DNA of 64,000 nucleotides from Parapristionchus giblindavisi (Eukaryota > Nematoda > Chromadorea > Rhabditida > Diplogasteridae), in NCBI GenBank assembly GCA_943737045.1, contig CALSFV010000005.1, positions 992,001-1,056,000 on the forward strand, in the 5' to 3' direction. Positions 22,001 through 34,275 of the stretch are shown piece by piece. The translations under genes were made by a program, and so were the position numbers. Each line of letters opens with the position of its first letter. Position 1 is the stretch's first letter. The notes below the pieces were generated by a model. The model searched no databases. It was not told the origin of the DNA and worked only from the letters and a program-made list of their open reading frames with translations.

Positions 22001-25000
22001 GGTGTCACCTGAAATTCGGCTGATTTCGATACTTCCAGGACAGTTAGAAGGGACATTATCTTGTGTCCACTCATTGTGTTAGTTACCACTTCAAGAGAAA
22101 CATCCGGACTCTCATGTTGCGTATATTGACCATGAACTCAACTTTTTTTGCACAATCTTACCTGTCTCAGCACTCCAATCTTGCCCAGTACATAGAGTAT
22201 CGGTTCTCGGAGCATGGCGAAGAGTAAGTAGTTCAGAAGGAAATACGCCGATGCGACTCCGCTCCAAGTGAGAACCAGCAGAATCACAGCTAACATCAGC
22301 AGAATCGAGTCAAAGTAGACCATCTCCGCGTTGCGGATCTGAAAATAGGCTTGGATGGGAATGGCACTTGAAGGTACAAGGCGATATTATTTTTCTCTCC
22401 ACATTGACAATACTCTCTCGCATGTGAAGAAAGCGAGAGAGTGTTGCCAGAGCGTTTCAAAATAACTCGGGGTGTGCCTATAATAATGTGAACATTCAAA
22501 CTCAATACTGATTAATTTCTTTACGACTATTAGTCTATATTAATGTAGGTCATGTTACCTGGGCCCGTAGCAGTTGATGCATGTAGAGACCAGCTGTGGT
22601 TATAGGCAGCACATACAGGCCGAAGATGATCTCGGGTTGGGAGTACCTGTGCAGGTCAAGGATAAACGATCAAATATTCAAGGATTCAAATTTGTTAAAC
22701 TATTATTTAGATAGTTTACTAGTGATGAAAGCCTAGAGAAATGTGATCGGTTTTTCGGCCCAAAGATCAAAGTTCAAAGATATTTACCAGCACATAATAA
22801 GATTCAGCACCGTCACGAGCTTGGCACTCGCCATGGCCACCACGTACATGCCGATTAAAACAGCGAGCTGACTGAAATTGTATTGAGGATTATATTATTA
22901 TTATTAAAAATCAGCATGAATAAATATTATTATTATTGATGGTTATAATGTTATTTCAAGATCTCATCACTGATTTGTAAGAATATTTCCGAACATATTT
23001 TGGCCAACAATCCGTGAATTCTCCCAAGACATGGAGACGTACGACAAAGCTGACCTTCCAATCACTCTAATCATATCTATTCCATCGTATAGATCCTTCT
23101 GGATACGAATGTAGATGAAGACGAAGGTCAGAGAAGCAGCGAGGACGTTCAGGAAGACTCCTACAATGAATCCAACGTCAGTGTGAAAGGATCAGTATGG
23201 ATTAAAATGTTCACGAGGTCATGCCATGTTTATGATTTTTTTGTTATCGATTATGCGATGTTACACTCATAACGGGATACTTACTTTTTTATATTTGCAT
23301 TCTTACGATGCATGATAAATAAAGAAGTAAATAAATAATTTTTTAGTTGATTTGGAGTGAAAAAGTTTTAAAATATTTTAAATAACTGACCCAGTTGGAT
23401 AGTGTACCGTACGGTGAAGATGCCCACGACATCGTAGAATATCCATTTGCTCTGTTCAGCCGCTTTGCTGGGCTGCAAATGAGTTACTTAGTATCAAGTA
23501 GTGAACAACTAGACCGCACACTGCTTACAAATCGTATGAATCTTATCATAAACAGCAATGCAGAAATCTTACGTAACTTATGTTTCGTTGAAAATGTAAA
23601 ATGTAAAAGAAAAGAACACTAAAAAAGAATACATGCGATGAACTTCTTGTTTTCTTTTTTTTCTAAGCAATAAAAAAGATTTCGGGTAGAGCTTTCGGTT
23701 TGAACTGACAAGGGAACTATCCCAACTTAATGTGGCCATATGACATGGGAATAATTTACCTGAATCAGTTTTCGATGCTGATTACGAATCCGTTTTCAAA
23801 CGTTGCCCAATCGAGCTGAGATTCGGGAAAATCGATATTCAAATTCGCTAGTTTATTCGGAAATTCGTGAGACTTCCCATATAAACCATCCCAATGCGTT
23901 CATAAACTCATCCATCAATTATCCAAACACCTCCTGCTGTAATTTAGTGGATATTGTAGGTAAGTTGTTGATTTTTGAATAAAAAAGTAAAATTTCAAGA
24001 TCGATTTTCTCGAATCTCAGCGCGATTGGGCAACGTTTGATAACGGATTCGTAATCAGCATCGAAAACTGATTCAGGTAAATTATTCCCATGTCATATGG
24101 CCACATTAAGTTGGGATAGTTTCCTTGTGAACTCAAGTTATCATTAACAAATGTTGTCAAATCATTTCTCTCACAAGTAGTTATTCATTTTAAAACGTAC
24201 CTTGCTCAAGTCATCCCGAGAAAGAACTTTCTTCACTACTGCTAAGATATTCTCGCCGGCCCTTTGGATCGATCCGAGCGCAATTCTGTCTTCCTATGCA
24301 ATGATTCCAATTAATAGTATTATTATTATTATTATTTGGTCAGTTGAATGGTTTTTTTTAAATTATTGTAATAATTGTAAGGAATAAATTAGTATTATTA
24401 TTATTATTATCACAATTATTAATAATTTTAGATATGGTGCCTTATGGTATTTCGACAGTTATGTTTACAAAAAGTGTTTACATTAGCTCACAATAAAACA
24501 AATTTTTCGTCTTATTTGTAGTAATCAATATTCAATTTTACCCACCGTATCGAACTCCGTGTGATACACCCAGCCATTACGAATATACGCGATATCGAGA
24601 CCTTCAAAATTATTTATTGATTTATCGATTATCTTCATTCAAAAAGTACCGTACCCGAGACGCGTCCATAGTCGCGGAATATGCGGAAGTCGGTGTCGGA
24701 AGGCACGGCGCCAGAGTCGAAGATCTCTTGGGCGAAGGTGGCACAGTAGGGGTACGGAGCCGCGTCCAGATACGACTCCAAGAGCCAAGAGTTGCCCGGT
24801 CCTGCCTGGAATTATTTATGTTTTCAATCCGTTGAGATGGGATCTGTATTATGAATATTTAGTGAAATATTAGGTTGTCTCATAAGTCCCTGACTTTTTT
24901 GTGTCATTATTTCGAAGCGCTCTCTTTTTTAGCTATGAACATACAGGGTTGTCTGGCCAAGCGCTACTGATAGCACATTATCTCATCTGTGTAAGCATGA

Positions 25001-28000
25001 TGTTGTTATCATCAACTGTTTTCAAATGGAAAAATTTCGGAAAATTTTGTAAAAATTAATTTTATGCAAAAATCGTGATAATTTTTATTTTGCTATCTTC
25101 CTTTAAGAAGAAGCTCTATGAAGTCATGCTGCGAGGCATGTATAGCATAGGCACTCCTTGTTGTGGAACAGTGAAGACCCGGTTCCATCGCTTCCATTAT
25201 AGAGACTACACTGTCGTTCAATGTTTCCAATCTGGACATAGCATGGTGATAGATTTTGAAACACAGCACGAAGAAGCTGAATTGGATCCCCATCGCACCA
25301 GTGAGGTTTTGTCAACCATGGTCGGTGTTCCCCTCTCAGCTATAGTGAATAGGCTTGCGGACGTCGAAAGTGTACAAAAATTTAAAATAAATGATCCATA
25401 CCGTTTTCCTCAATTGACAACAATTTGAGGGTTGGTATGACTATCTTTCTTTTTACCTCCCGTCGCAACCAGGCATGACCCAATCAAACAATCACAGGAG
25501 ATGATAGAAGGGTCCTCTGGGATAACAGCAGTGAAGAGTCTATGTTGATTGGTAAGACTGAACTGACAGGAAAAATTCTCAAACTTGATATTTGAAGTAA
25601 AAATTGAAGAGTGAAATTGTGCTCGCTAGCTAAATGGGTGATAGGCGTGTGCCTTATCACTGATATATAGGACTCAATGAACAATAAATTGTGGCAAACT
25701 TGTACTTTTTACATGTGAGTGACAAAGATTGACAAATTTATCGGAGAAGTTTGTTGTCAGACATCAAAAAGCATAACGATTGTTGTCATAAATAAATGTG
25801 GCAACAATTAGTGACAATTTTGTAGACAGACAACAAAACAAAGCGTAAAATTAGTCAAACGTAGAAGAGCAGTGAAATGACTACAGAAAAGTCTTGATCT
25901 GTAGTCAGACAACAAAACAGGTAAATTTTGCAGTCAGCCAGCCTAAATGAATCTAGTGACAACAAAACATGGAAATAATCTTGTCTGACAACAAAAATTG
26001 TGGAAAATGTTGACCAAAAAAGTGAATATGAATTTGACAACAAAATGGACTGAGTTTGTTGTCTGACAGCAAAATGGGCTCATTTTGTGGCCAACTTGCA
26101 TTCCCGAGAAAAAGACTCGAATTTGCTGTCCGACAACAAATTCTACTTGATATTTCAATACATATTGAATGGATACATAGATTATCTCATCCTACGACAC
26201 CTTCTCTATGATCTACAACAAGAACGAGGAAATTAGTACAATACAAGGAGGAACACAATGATTATGAATCCAATCGAATCTAATCGATAAATACGACAAT
26301 AAATCGATGCTACCTCTTCTCCGACCGTCCGCGACTTTGCATCGATACGTCTGAACGTCTTCTCACATGGCTGAACGCTCAAAATTAATTAACGAAGAAA
26401 TATTCGAACTGAACTCCGAATTATGACATAAAACACCAGCAAAACAGTACAGGAGGTAAGTAAGGCGATGAACAACGATTCCCAAGTGAAAATACAGTAC
26501 AAATATAATCAAAATAATCAAATAAAAAGGAATGAAAGTAAATTCGAATTAAATCTACTCAGAGCCGGAACAGGAGCCGTTGTTTAGGGAAATTAATATT
26601 TTTCCCTAAATGACGGCTCCTATTCCGGCTCTGAACGTAGAATAAATTCGAATTTAGTTTTATTCATTTTATTTTAATATTTTAATTATATCTTTGCTGT
26701 ATTTTCACTTGGGAATCGTTGTTCATCGCCTTACTTACCTCCTGTACTGTTTTGTAGGTGTTTTATGTCATAATTCGGAGTGCAGTTCGAATATTTCTTC
26801 GTTAATTAATTTTGAGCGTTCAGAAATGCGAGAAGACGTTCAGACGTATCGATGCAAAGTCGCGGACGGTCGGAGAAGAGGTAGCATCGATTTATTGTCG
26901 TATTTATCGATTAGATTCGATTGGATTCATAATCATTGTGTTCCTCCTTGTATTGTACTAATTTCCTCGTTCTTGTTGTAGATCATAGAGAAGGTGTCGT
27001 AGGATGAGATAATCTATGTATCCATTCAATATGTATTGAAATATCAAGTAGAATTTGTTGTCGGACAGCAAATTCGAGTCTTTTTCTCGGGAATGCAAGT
27101 TGGCCACAAAATGAGCCCATTTTGCTGTTAGACAACAAACTCAATCCATTTTGTTGTCAAATTCATATTCATTTTTTGGTCAACATTTTCCACAATTTTT
27201 GTTGTCAGACAAGAATATTTCCATGTTTTGTTGTCACTAGACTCGTTGACTGCAAAATTTACTTTTTTTCTTGTCTGCCTACAAAATAGTCACTAATTGT
27301 TACCACATTTATTTATTTCATACATTGACAACAATCGTTATACTTTCTGATGTCTGACAACAAACTGCTCCGATAAATTGGTCAATCGATATTTGTTGTC
27401 ACACACTAGCAAAAAGCACAAGTTTGCCACAATTTATTGTTCACAGAGTCCTATATCTACTATTATCGGAATTCTGACTTGAAATCGTAGATAAAAAGTT
27501 TGTAAAATGGGTATGGGCTTCATCCGAAAACCTTATCCATTACTTTCTCTTATTTTTTCCATTGTAAGGACTTTGACGCCGTTCATTGGAATGTGAACAT
27601 GGTTTTCAAGAAAAATAGCGAAACATTTCGGGGAAAACTAATCAGACGTTTACGCTATTGTTATAGTACCTGGAACAATAGTTCCCTGCCGCCCGCGCCG
27701 GTGCCTTCGAGGTTGATGAAGGCGCGGATGCTGTGGCGCCACGGATGCGTCTGAATGAAGCCGTGCGAGCCCTGCATGTAGTTTTCCTCGGCTGCAAATG
27801 ATACTAGCGATAAAATTAAAATTATTATTATTTATTATTTATTATTATTAAGTGACATCACGAAATGAAAATTAAATTAATCAAACATTGTTAATTTGAA
27901 GTTTCATGAGAGACAGAAATAAATAAATGACTAAAGTAGGAACCTCCATTGAAAAGGAAGACCACGTCGTATTTGAGTGGTTCCGGCGATCGGGCAAGAA

Positions 28001-30958
28001 TCTCTAAGACCTCCATCATGATCACACAGGAGGCCTGGAAATAAATTTAAACAATTGATTTTTTTGAATTTTTAGAATATGGACAAGAGGCGAGAGAGTA
28101 CGTTTTCCTATTTTTCAATTCTTTTCGCGATTTTTGAACAAAGCATAAGAAAATTTATAATTAACTTTAAAATCAAAATTAAACAATCTGACTCCGTCAT
28201 CTGTACCGCCGGGGGCGTCAGGCATAGTGTCGATGTGGCAGTTGAGAAGAAGTGCGTGATCAGCCGGACGCTGCAGAGGAATGAGGTAATTATTGAAATA
28301 CAGTAGGATTATGCTAACTGATAAATACGGTAGGATTACGGTATAAAACACTATCTGAGAGAATTCAAAAACTGGGATATTTTTTGGTATCGATGAAAAA
28401 TAGATTTTTTTTTGTTTTATGTATGATAATTACAGGCTCCATGAGTGTAGTTCACTGGTACTTGGAAATTACTTCCAATTGAAAATTCGCTTCAGGAGGT
28501 GACCACACCACGATTTTGCGCTTTTTCCTAAAAAGTTTATTTCGAATCCAATCGATTCGGGAGTGGATGCAATCGACTCCTTAGCTAATTCTAAGAAACT
28601 ATTGTTGAGGAGAGTTTTTCGATCAACGAATAACGAAGGCTGGAATTGGGAATTTTCGAAAAATTTTTTACATTAAATTAATTCTCACTATTTTCCCATG
28701 GGGCAGGAAAACTTTTTATTTGCTTAATAGCTTCTACATATTATATTACACCTTTGGTTTAAAATTCATATTTTTTTAAAAATACGAATTATATGAACTA
28801 ATCATTTTTATAACGAATTCGTGAATTATGGTGTGCTCCTACAGTAATCCCTAATCAGTTAATTTAGTTTTTTTCGCTAGTTTTAAGCATATTTTCAGCG
28901 CTTTTCTTTATAATGTTAGAGGTATATGATTATTCTGCACCATCGGAGTGCAGCTGCACGGCATATGTGATGACCACATTACTGATCGTATTTGTACTGT
29001 ACGTGTACTGTAATTTACGTGCTCTCTCTTATTCTCTGATCAGTCTATAAAACCGACAAGAAAGAGCACGGAACGGCATGAGCATGGTAACAAACTCGCA
29101 AGCTGGCTCGGATACGAAAGTGAATAATATTTACAGTACAAGTACGATCAGTAATGTAATCTCCACATATACCGTACAGTTGTACTCCGATGGTGCAGAA
29201 TAATCATATACATCTAATATTGTAAAGAAAAGCGCAGAAAAAATGCTTAAAACCAAATTAACTAATTAGGGATTACAGTAGGAGCACACCATAATTCACG
29301 AATTCGTTATAAAAATGATTAGTTCACATAATTCGTATTTTTAAAAAATTATGAATTTTAAACCAAAGGTGTAATATAATATGTAGAAGCTATTAAGCAA
29401 ATAAAAAGTTTTCCTGCCCCATGGGAAAATAGTGAGAATTAATTTAATGTAAATTTTTTTTCGAAAATTCCCAATTCCAGCCTTCGTTATCCGTTGATCC
29501 AAAAACTCTCCTCAACAATAGTTTCTTAGAATTAGCCAAGGAGTCGATTGCATCCACTCCTGAATCGATTGGATTCGAAATAAACTTTTTAGGAAAAGGC
29601 GCCAAATCGTGGTGTGGTCACCTCCTGAAGCGAATTTTCAATTGGAAGGAATTTCCAAGTACCAGTGAACTACACTCATGGAGCCTGTAATTATCATACA
29701 TAAAACAAAAAAATCTATTTTTCATCGATACCGCACCTATGTCGATTTTCTCAGATAGTGTGTTGTATAGTACTATCATTCAACAATTCGTATTTGGAAG
29801 ATGTAATTTAAGTAATCTAAAGGGTTTCTTCACAGATCAATAAACTCATCAATTTAGCCAATTTAACAAGACAATTGCATGGGATTGACTGAATCATGAT
29901 GATTCCTCACCTTGGCCGGTCCTACTCGCGCTATCACATTGGTAATGTTCTCGTAGCAGTGGGTGAAGGTTGTCCGAGTGAATTCCAGATCGAAGCAACC
30001 AGTGGGATGCTGCGTGTCGAACTGCAAGTTTATTTCTTTATTGATTTTATTAATTTTTGATTTGTTTATTTGTTGTCGGATGAACAATAGACGTGTGGCA
30101 CTACAATCAAGAGATGAACTCTGTTCGCAGCTTTAGAATAGAATATTACATCAAGCCATGAAAAACTATGAAAATAAAGCAAACCTCAAGACGATTGTGT
30201 CCTAATCGTTCAGCTTCGCGTCGAGTCGTAGATAATCGAGATCGAAGTAGGGGAAATGTCTGCTGCTGAAAATGCACAAGTGAGGAACATACATAGCGAT
30301 AAAAATGTACGCTTCGGCTTATGCTGAGCAGGTAACCAAAAACCAATGTGCCTCACTATCCGTACCTCAAGAGCGGCCGAACCGGAGACCCTTGGACCGA
30401 ACGACACAATCTCTCTCAATAGGTTCCTTGCGCGTTCTTCCGAGAATGCTTCGTAGCCGTTAGCTGGCCTAAAAACGGTACTAAAACTTAATGATGTTTA
30501 GGAAACTCGTGGTTCGAAATATCGCTCGTAGTCCAAAATTCTTATATTACAAGGCGAAAAGACGTAGCTAGAAGGCCCACTTCTTACTGTACCTGACTTC
30601 GGGCAGTTTGTTGTGGAAGTGGTTGACTGTGATGTAGACCGCTCCAAATACGATAAATACGAGGAGCCAATGACGGTATCCGAGCAGGTCCTGCAATTTT
30701 CTAATCATCGAATTATCGATTGATTAAAAAGGTATCAACAACGCTCTGGTGAGCCAATATGCGTGGCATGATATTTAAATCATGCAATTTCTCAGAGCGC
30801 TAAGGTCATATCATTTCCTGATTCAAGGGCAAGTATTGATCGAGAGTACATACCATTTTCTTCTTGTCCTCACCAGGGTGACCGAACGGAGAGATAGATC
30901 GGCCATTGGCGCCAGCGTCGGACGCCGCGGCACGCCGCTGGCGTACTCCGTCCTCCAT
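19060..30958 (-). CDS. ERMP1: ERMP1-type endoplasmic reticulum metallopeptidase (M28 family)
   Basis: Twenty-six exons on the minus strand, 899 residues (human ERMP1 is about 900): 30958-30854, 30690-30593, 30468-30366, 30265-30185, 30021-29911, 28270-28193, 28034-27944, 27791-27670, 24805-24655, 24601-24546, 24293-24201, 23472-23391, 23160-23055, 22871-22788, 22646-22559, 22338-22162, 22008-21900, 21792-21710, 21494-21339, 21132-21013, 20797-20709, 20460-20346, 20077-19971, 19837-19762, 19388-19305, 19194-19060. Order: cytosolic tail, membrane anchor (~43-58), luminal M28 peptidase domain, multi-spanning membrane region (~370-650), luminal C-terminus. Dizinc-site residues are intact: His178/Asp180 (CHIDT), Asp190 (GGTDD), Glu224-Glu225 (AEEN), Glu251 (NLEG), His327 (YHTEFDT), so activity is expected. 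A splice acceptor lies 9 bases before the ATG. Two introns hold 1.4-1.8 kb palindromes. The exon 6 donor (GTCAGA) is non-consensus. Confidence 0.92.
22374..22473. mobile_element. 110-bp palindromic MITE, copy 3
   Basis: Right end AACTCGGGGTGTGCCT and arms GACAATACTCTCTCGC/GCGAGAGAGTGTTGCC identify it. It lies in the intron between exons 15 and 16 of the ERMP1-type gene. Confidence 0.75.
23707..24129. mobile_element. foldback MITE with ACAAGG(G)AA ends
   Basis: About 420 bp. The arms, starting GACAAGGGAACTATCCCAAC, stay complementary for about 140 bases, through AATCAGTTTTCGATGCTGAT to the GCCCAATCG motif. It lies in the intron between exons 11 and 12 of the ERMP1-type gene. A diverged single arm recurs near 31850-31930. 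GAACT flanks both sides as a possible short target duplication. Confidence 0.75.
24873..25430 (+). mobile_element. decayed mariner-family transposon fragment
   Basis: The sequence TTAGGTTGTCTCATAAGTCC near 24873 resembles the terminus of mariner elements. Downstream, an open frame at 25075-25428 (117 aa) resembles the N-terminal helix-turn-helix half of mariner transposase: the [20 protein letters not shown] stretch is like the usual DPH-T-R-L pattern and is followed by a Lys-rich PYRFPQ end. No DDD catalytic region follows. It lies in intron 8 of the ERMP1-type gene. Confidence 0.5.
25663..27459. mobile_element. 1.8-kb palindromic foldback element
   Basis: The two halves are reverse complements of each other over almost the whole length, meeting near 26600 at a hairpin with GAGCCGGAA/TTCCGGCTC stems. 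The outer end reads TATAGGACTC. Many spaced TTGTTGTC(T/A)GACA units decorate both arms. It has no coding capacity and lies entirely within intron 8 of the ERMP1-type gene. Confidence 0.9.
28349..29760. mobile_element. 1.4-kb palindromic foldback element
   Basis: It starts CACTATCTGAGA and ends with the complement. The arms of about 600-700 bases are near-identical inverted copies centred close to 29055. Shared landmarks are ATCGATGAAAAATAGATTTT, the CTCCTGAAGCGAATTTTC block and GCACCATCGGAGT. It lies in the intron between exons 5 and 6 of the ERMP1-type gene. Confidence 0.9.
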
Positions 30959-31610
30959 CTTAAATCCTGTAGAAATGACGAAACAATGACAAAGGGGCAT
31001 GAACGAACAGCAAAAGATTCATGAACAAAAGCATTACAGCGTTGATTGACTAAGTTTACATGCAACGTCGCACTATCAATTTACATTTTGGGCGAGCTTT
31101 AATGTCCCTATGCTCCATTCAAAAGTCACTAAAACAAAAAAAACGAGAAAGTATGCGAAACAAGGGCAGTTTTCACTGTTTACTTCTTATCCTTTGAACG
31201 GTGAATAAGTATTTATGAAAGTGAAAGCAATATAGTAGTGTATGAAGTAGTGGCCCACAAGTGACCTTGCGCTAGAAAGGCGATAGAAAACACGTAATTA
31301 ATCGATAATGATACTAGGGCATCCAGCTAAGAGTTTCACTTTCAAAACCATGCCACAAGATATTTTGGGAGTGACTATAGCGTTTTGCCAGAGGGGAGAC
31401 TCAACTGACAAGGGGAGGATGTCAATGAGAGAGACGGAAGACGATTTTCTTCATGACTGTGAACAAACATAAAAACGAAATGATAAGGAGACTATAAGCA
31501 AAACAAATGCGATTTTAAAAGAGTAACTAATTAGATATAATATGAGAAAGAAAGAGCAAAACAAAATAAAGAATACAGACAGACGGGAATCGGGTTATAC
31601 TTCTCTATAT

Positions 31611-31749
31611 CACGGGTCTCCTGTAAAAGTGTAGCAACGCCTGCCACTAGGAAAAATTTGTTGTCTCCGATTTCGATGAAAGTCTTTTGGTAGATGTGGT
31701 TGAGGTTGAGGATGGGGCCGATTTTGCTACACTTTTACAGAGACCCGTG
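31611..31749. mobile_element. 139-bp MITE with CACGGGTCTC ends
   Basis: Terminal inverted repeats CACGGGTCTCCTGTAAAAGT and the near-complement ending AGACCCGTG. A single related arm is at 41087-41160. Confidence 0.75.
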
Positions 31750-31789
31750 CTATGTCAGGTCCTTTGAATGTCAGGTCAGCCTGACCTTA

Positions 31790-31856
31790 GTATGGGTTAA
31801 ATCAATCTTTATGCTGCCGGCAATAGTATGGGTTAAATCAATCTTTATGCTGATTA
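31790..31856. repeat. 36-bp tandem duplication
   Basis: AGTATGGGTTAAATCAATCT and the bases after it occur twice head to tail. Confidence 0.85.
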
Positions 31857-32306
31857 CGTTTCCGTTTTCAAAATTTGACCAATCGGCTTGGGACTTGAGA
31901 AACCCGAAATTGAAATTTGTGAGGTTATCTCTGCACAAACAAGAAATATGTAAATGATTATTTTAAAATTTTTTACACTATTGCGAGATAAATGAGCAAA
32001 ATACGAATATGCATGGATCTTGAGCGTAAAATGTGATTCTAAACGATACGTGTGTGCATCTTGATAGGAGTCATAGTGATAGTTCTTATCAACTTTATGA
32101 CCTTTAAGGGCCCAAGTCGGTCGATGACTGTCCATAAGACAAATAAGTGTTTGAAAAGCCTATGTTTACCCAAATGAGTTTCACAAGCAGAAAGTACAAA
32201 TGGGACACATTAGATATTACCATTATTGAGCAAAAGCGATATATTTCGATTGCTGCTAATAATTTTAAAAAAAAGTACGTTTTCAGAAACGAAGATCTGT
32301 GTCTAT

Positions 32307-32369
32307 TAGAGTTGGATATGCGGGATGCGGGCCCGCAATGATTTTGCGACCCCCGAATAGCCAACTCTA
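32307..32369. mobile_element. short MITE with GCGGGCCCGC palindrome, copy 3
   Basis: 63 bp. The ends TAGAGTTGGATAT and CGAATAGCCAACTCTA are inverted, and the core includes GCGGGCCCGC. Confidence 0.7.
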
Positions 32370-32576
32370 GTGTCTATACCAATTTCTCTGATTACTCTTG
32401 GACAGAGAACAAGAAATAATAAACATTGAAAAATGATGTCGTCTTTTATTCGGAGTTTCACGGACGACGATTGCAATTGAAAGATTCTATTAGGTTCTTA
32501 TCTCTGATTGCAATGTCGGACGACTGTGTGGTGTTTGAACTATCGCACAATGTACATTACATTTTTTTTACATTTG

Positions 32577-32680
32577 AATAACTTTATTCAGCCGATTAAG
32601 GTCAGCTTTGTTTCCATTAGGATTCAACAAGTCCGATCGTGTCTCGCGAATTCCAGGAACAACCCTGAGCTCGCATCTAC
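32577..32680 (-). pseudogene. isolated remnant of the last exon of a CBM49-like secreted gene
   Basis: On the minus strand an open stretch reads CELRVVPGIRETRSD and ends in a stop after VIQM. The core matches the RVVPGAK segment of exon 3 in the gene at 9476-11064 and is preceded by an AG acceptor-like dinucleotide. I see no partner exons; a retrotransposon remnant follows directly upstream. It may be a relic of a fifth paralogue. Confidence 0.4.
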
Positions 32681-32794
32681 CCTAACGTCACAATAAAAAA
32701 ATATATCCGAAGTAAAAAACCGAGACAAACATATTTTATAAATAAAAAATCTGTTTCTGAACCGGTGAAAATGTCAAATGAGAATATTTTTTTC

Positions 32795-33700
32795 CGCGCA
32801 TTATGAAATGGTGTAATATCCACAATGTAATCCCTCAGGAACAATTCGGTTTTATGTCCGGTAGATCTACTGTATCCCAACTCCTGCATTGTACTCAGGC
32901 ATGGCGTAACTCTATTGACCGCGATCTCTGTACCGATGTAATATATATTGATCTTGCTAAGGCGTTTGACTCTGTTTCTCACTCTAAACTTTTACATAAG
33001 GGTCTTGTTCGTAAATTAGAGAAAGTGTCCCATTTATTTACTCGTCTCTTGTATTATCGGTGTTTCCACACAGGTATCTTCAACCATTATCTTGATAGAT
33101 TAACCTTGTTCAACCCTCTATCATAGACGAACAGTGATCGATATTATTTATGCTTTAAAGATTCTTCGTTGTGAAGTAGATCTTCCATCTAGCCATTTCT
33201 TTGTTTTTAAACCTGCATTTGGTCGATTATCTTGTTTTGCAGTTCATATTCCTGTAACTAGACGTGAAAACCTCCGTTCATCTTTTTCTGTTAGGTGTGC
33301 CCGTTTCCTGACCAAATTACATTGCGTTACTGGTTCACCCACCCTATTACATAGCACCCCAATCATTAAAGCTAAATTGATTTCATACCCTCACCTTATT
33401 GATAAATTAGGAATTACCATCACATCACTTTAATGCATTTCCTCATTGTAGACTCGATTCAATCCGATATATATTGAATCAATGCGGACTCCTCCCCCGC
33501 TAGGTCTTGCCAACCTATCTTAGATCATGTCGATATTTGATCTTACTTTGTCTACATGTGAAGACTTGCACTCCCCTCCATCTTCTCCCACCCCAATTCC
33601 TACCACCCACTTCTCCGATTCCCTTATTCATTTATTCTTCGTTTCAAATGTTGTCACATCTTTATTGGATGTATGATAAATAAATAAATAAATACATCAG
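32795..33700 (+). mobile_element. non-LTR retrotransposon remnant (reverse transcriptase fragment)
   Basis: The frame at 32803-33126 contains QFGFMSGRSTVSQLL and YIDLAKAFDSVSHSKLL, the conserved reverse transcriptase blocks of CR1/L2-like non-LTR elements. The YADD region is missing: the next frame (33134-33433) jumps to a C-terminal part, so there is an internal deletion. The 3' end (TCACATCTTTATTGGATGTATGATAAATAAATAAATA) has an adenine-rich tail, and similar tails occur near 10225-10275, 37083-37133 and 52600-52645. The element is non-functional. Confidence 0.75.
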
Positions 33701-34275
33701 TGTTATGTTTTCGCCGGTTCAAAAATAGTATTTGGTGATAACGATGTTCGATAAGTGATAACTACTCAGACGTCGAATTTTAGCACTAATGAATGCATGT
33801 ATGGTCGAAATTTTTTTTTTTTTTAATTTTTTTTTTTTTTTTTTTTTTTTGAAATCTCCCACATTTCAGTCATGATCGCTTATTTTAGCCATCTTCCATA
33901 CAAAAAGTTATTGTTAAATTAATGTAATGACATTACGATTCGTTCGTTCTTCATTGTGGTATTATATTATATGTGTCCCTAATATTTTCATTCTGTATTT
34001 CATTCGCATGCTTCTATTTGAATCCCCCATAAATGCATTATTATTAAAACCATTAAAAATGGAAATAAATATGATTATTGATTCAGATAATTTATTGATT
34101 GATGAACAACTTTTGAATTTTTCAGGCAAAATTGAATCAATCATACGTAGGTTAGTCATATATTATGCAAATGTTATCATGTTGTCATTAGCACATTACA
34201 ACAATCACAATATGTAAATCACACGTTAACAGAGATTAACTTCAGTTCTTTCAAACTTCCTTTTTAGCGGTCGAC

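Larger units (their letters stand above)
30959..34275. other. divergent intergenic region filled with transposon remnants
   Basis: This lies between the starts of the ERMP1-type gene (minus) and the fukutin-like gene (plus), so both promoters must be here. It holds a 139-bp MITE (31611-31749), a 36-bp duplication (31790-31856), a short GC-palindrome MITE (32307-32369), a decayed secreted-family exon (32577-32680), a retrotransposon remnant (32795-33700) and a T-rich run near 33810-33850. No intact gene is seen. A 96-residue open frame at 33927-34217 shows no features. Confidence 0.65.

Noticed and set aside
26694..26981. 95-residue frame with an N-terminal hydrophobic stretch
   Set aside because: It lies in one arm of the 1.8-kb intronic palindrome, with the complementary arm opposite. 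No splice or start support.
33927..34217. 96-residue frame directly upstream of the fukutin-like gene
   Set aside because: AT-rich, no family features, and it sits where the promoter of the gene starting at 34276 should be.
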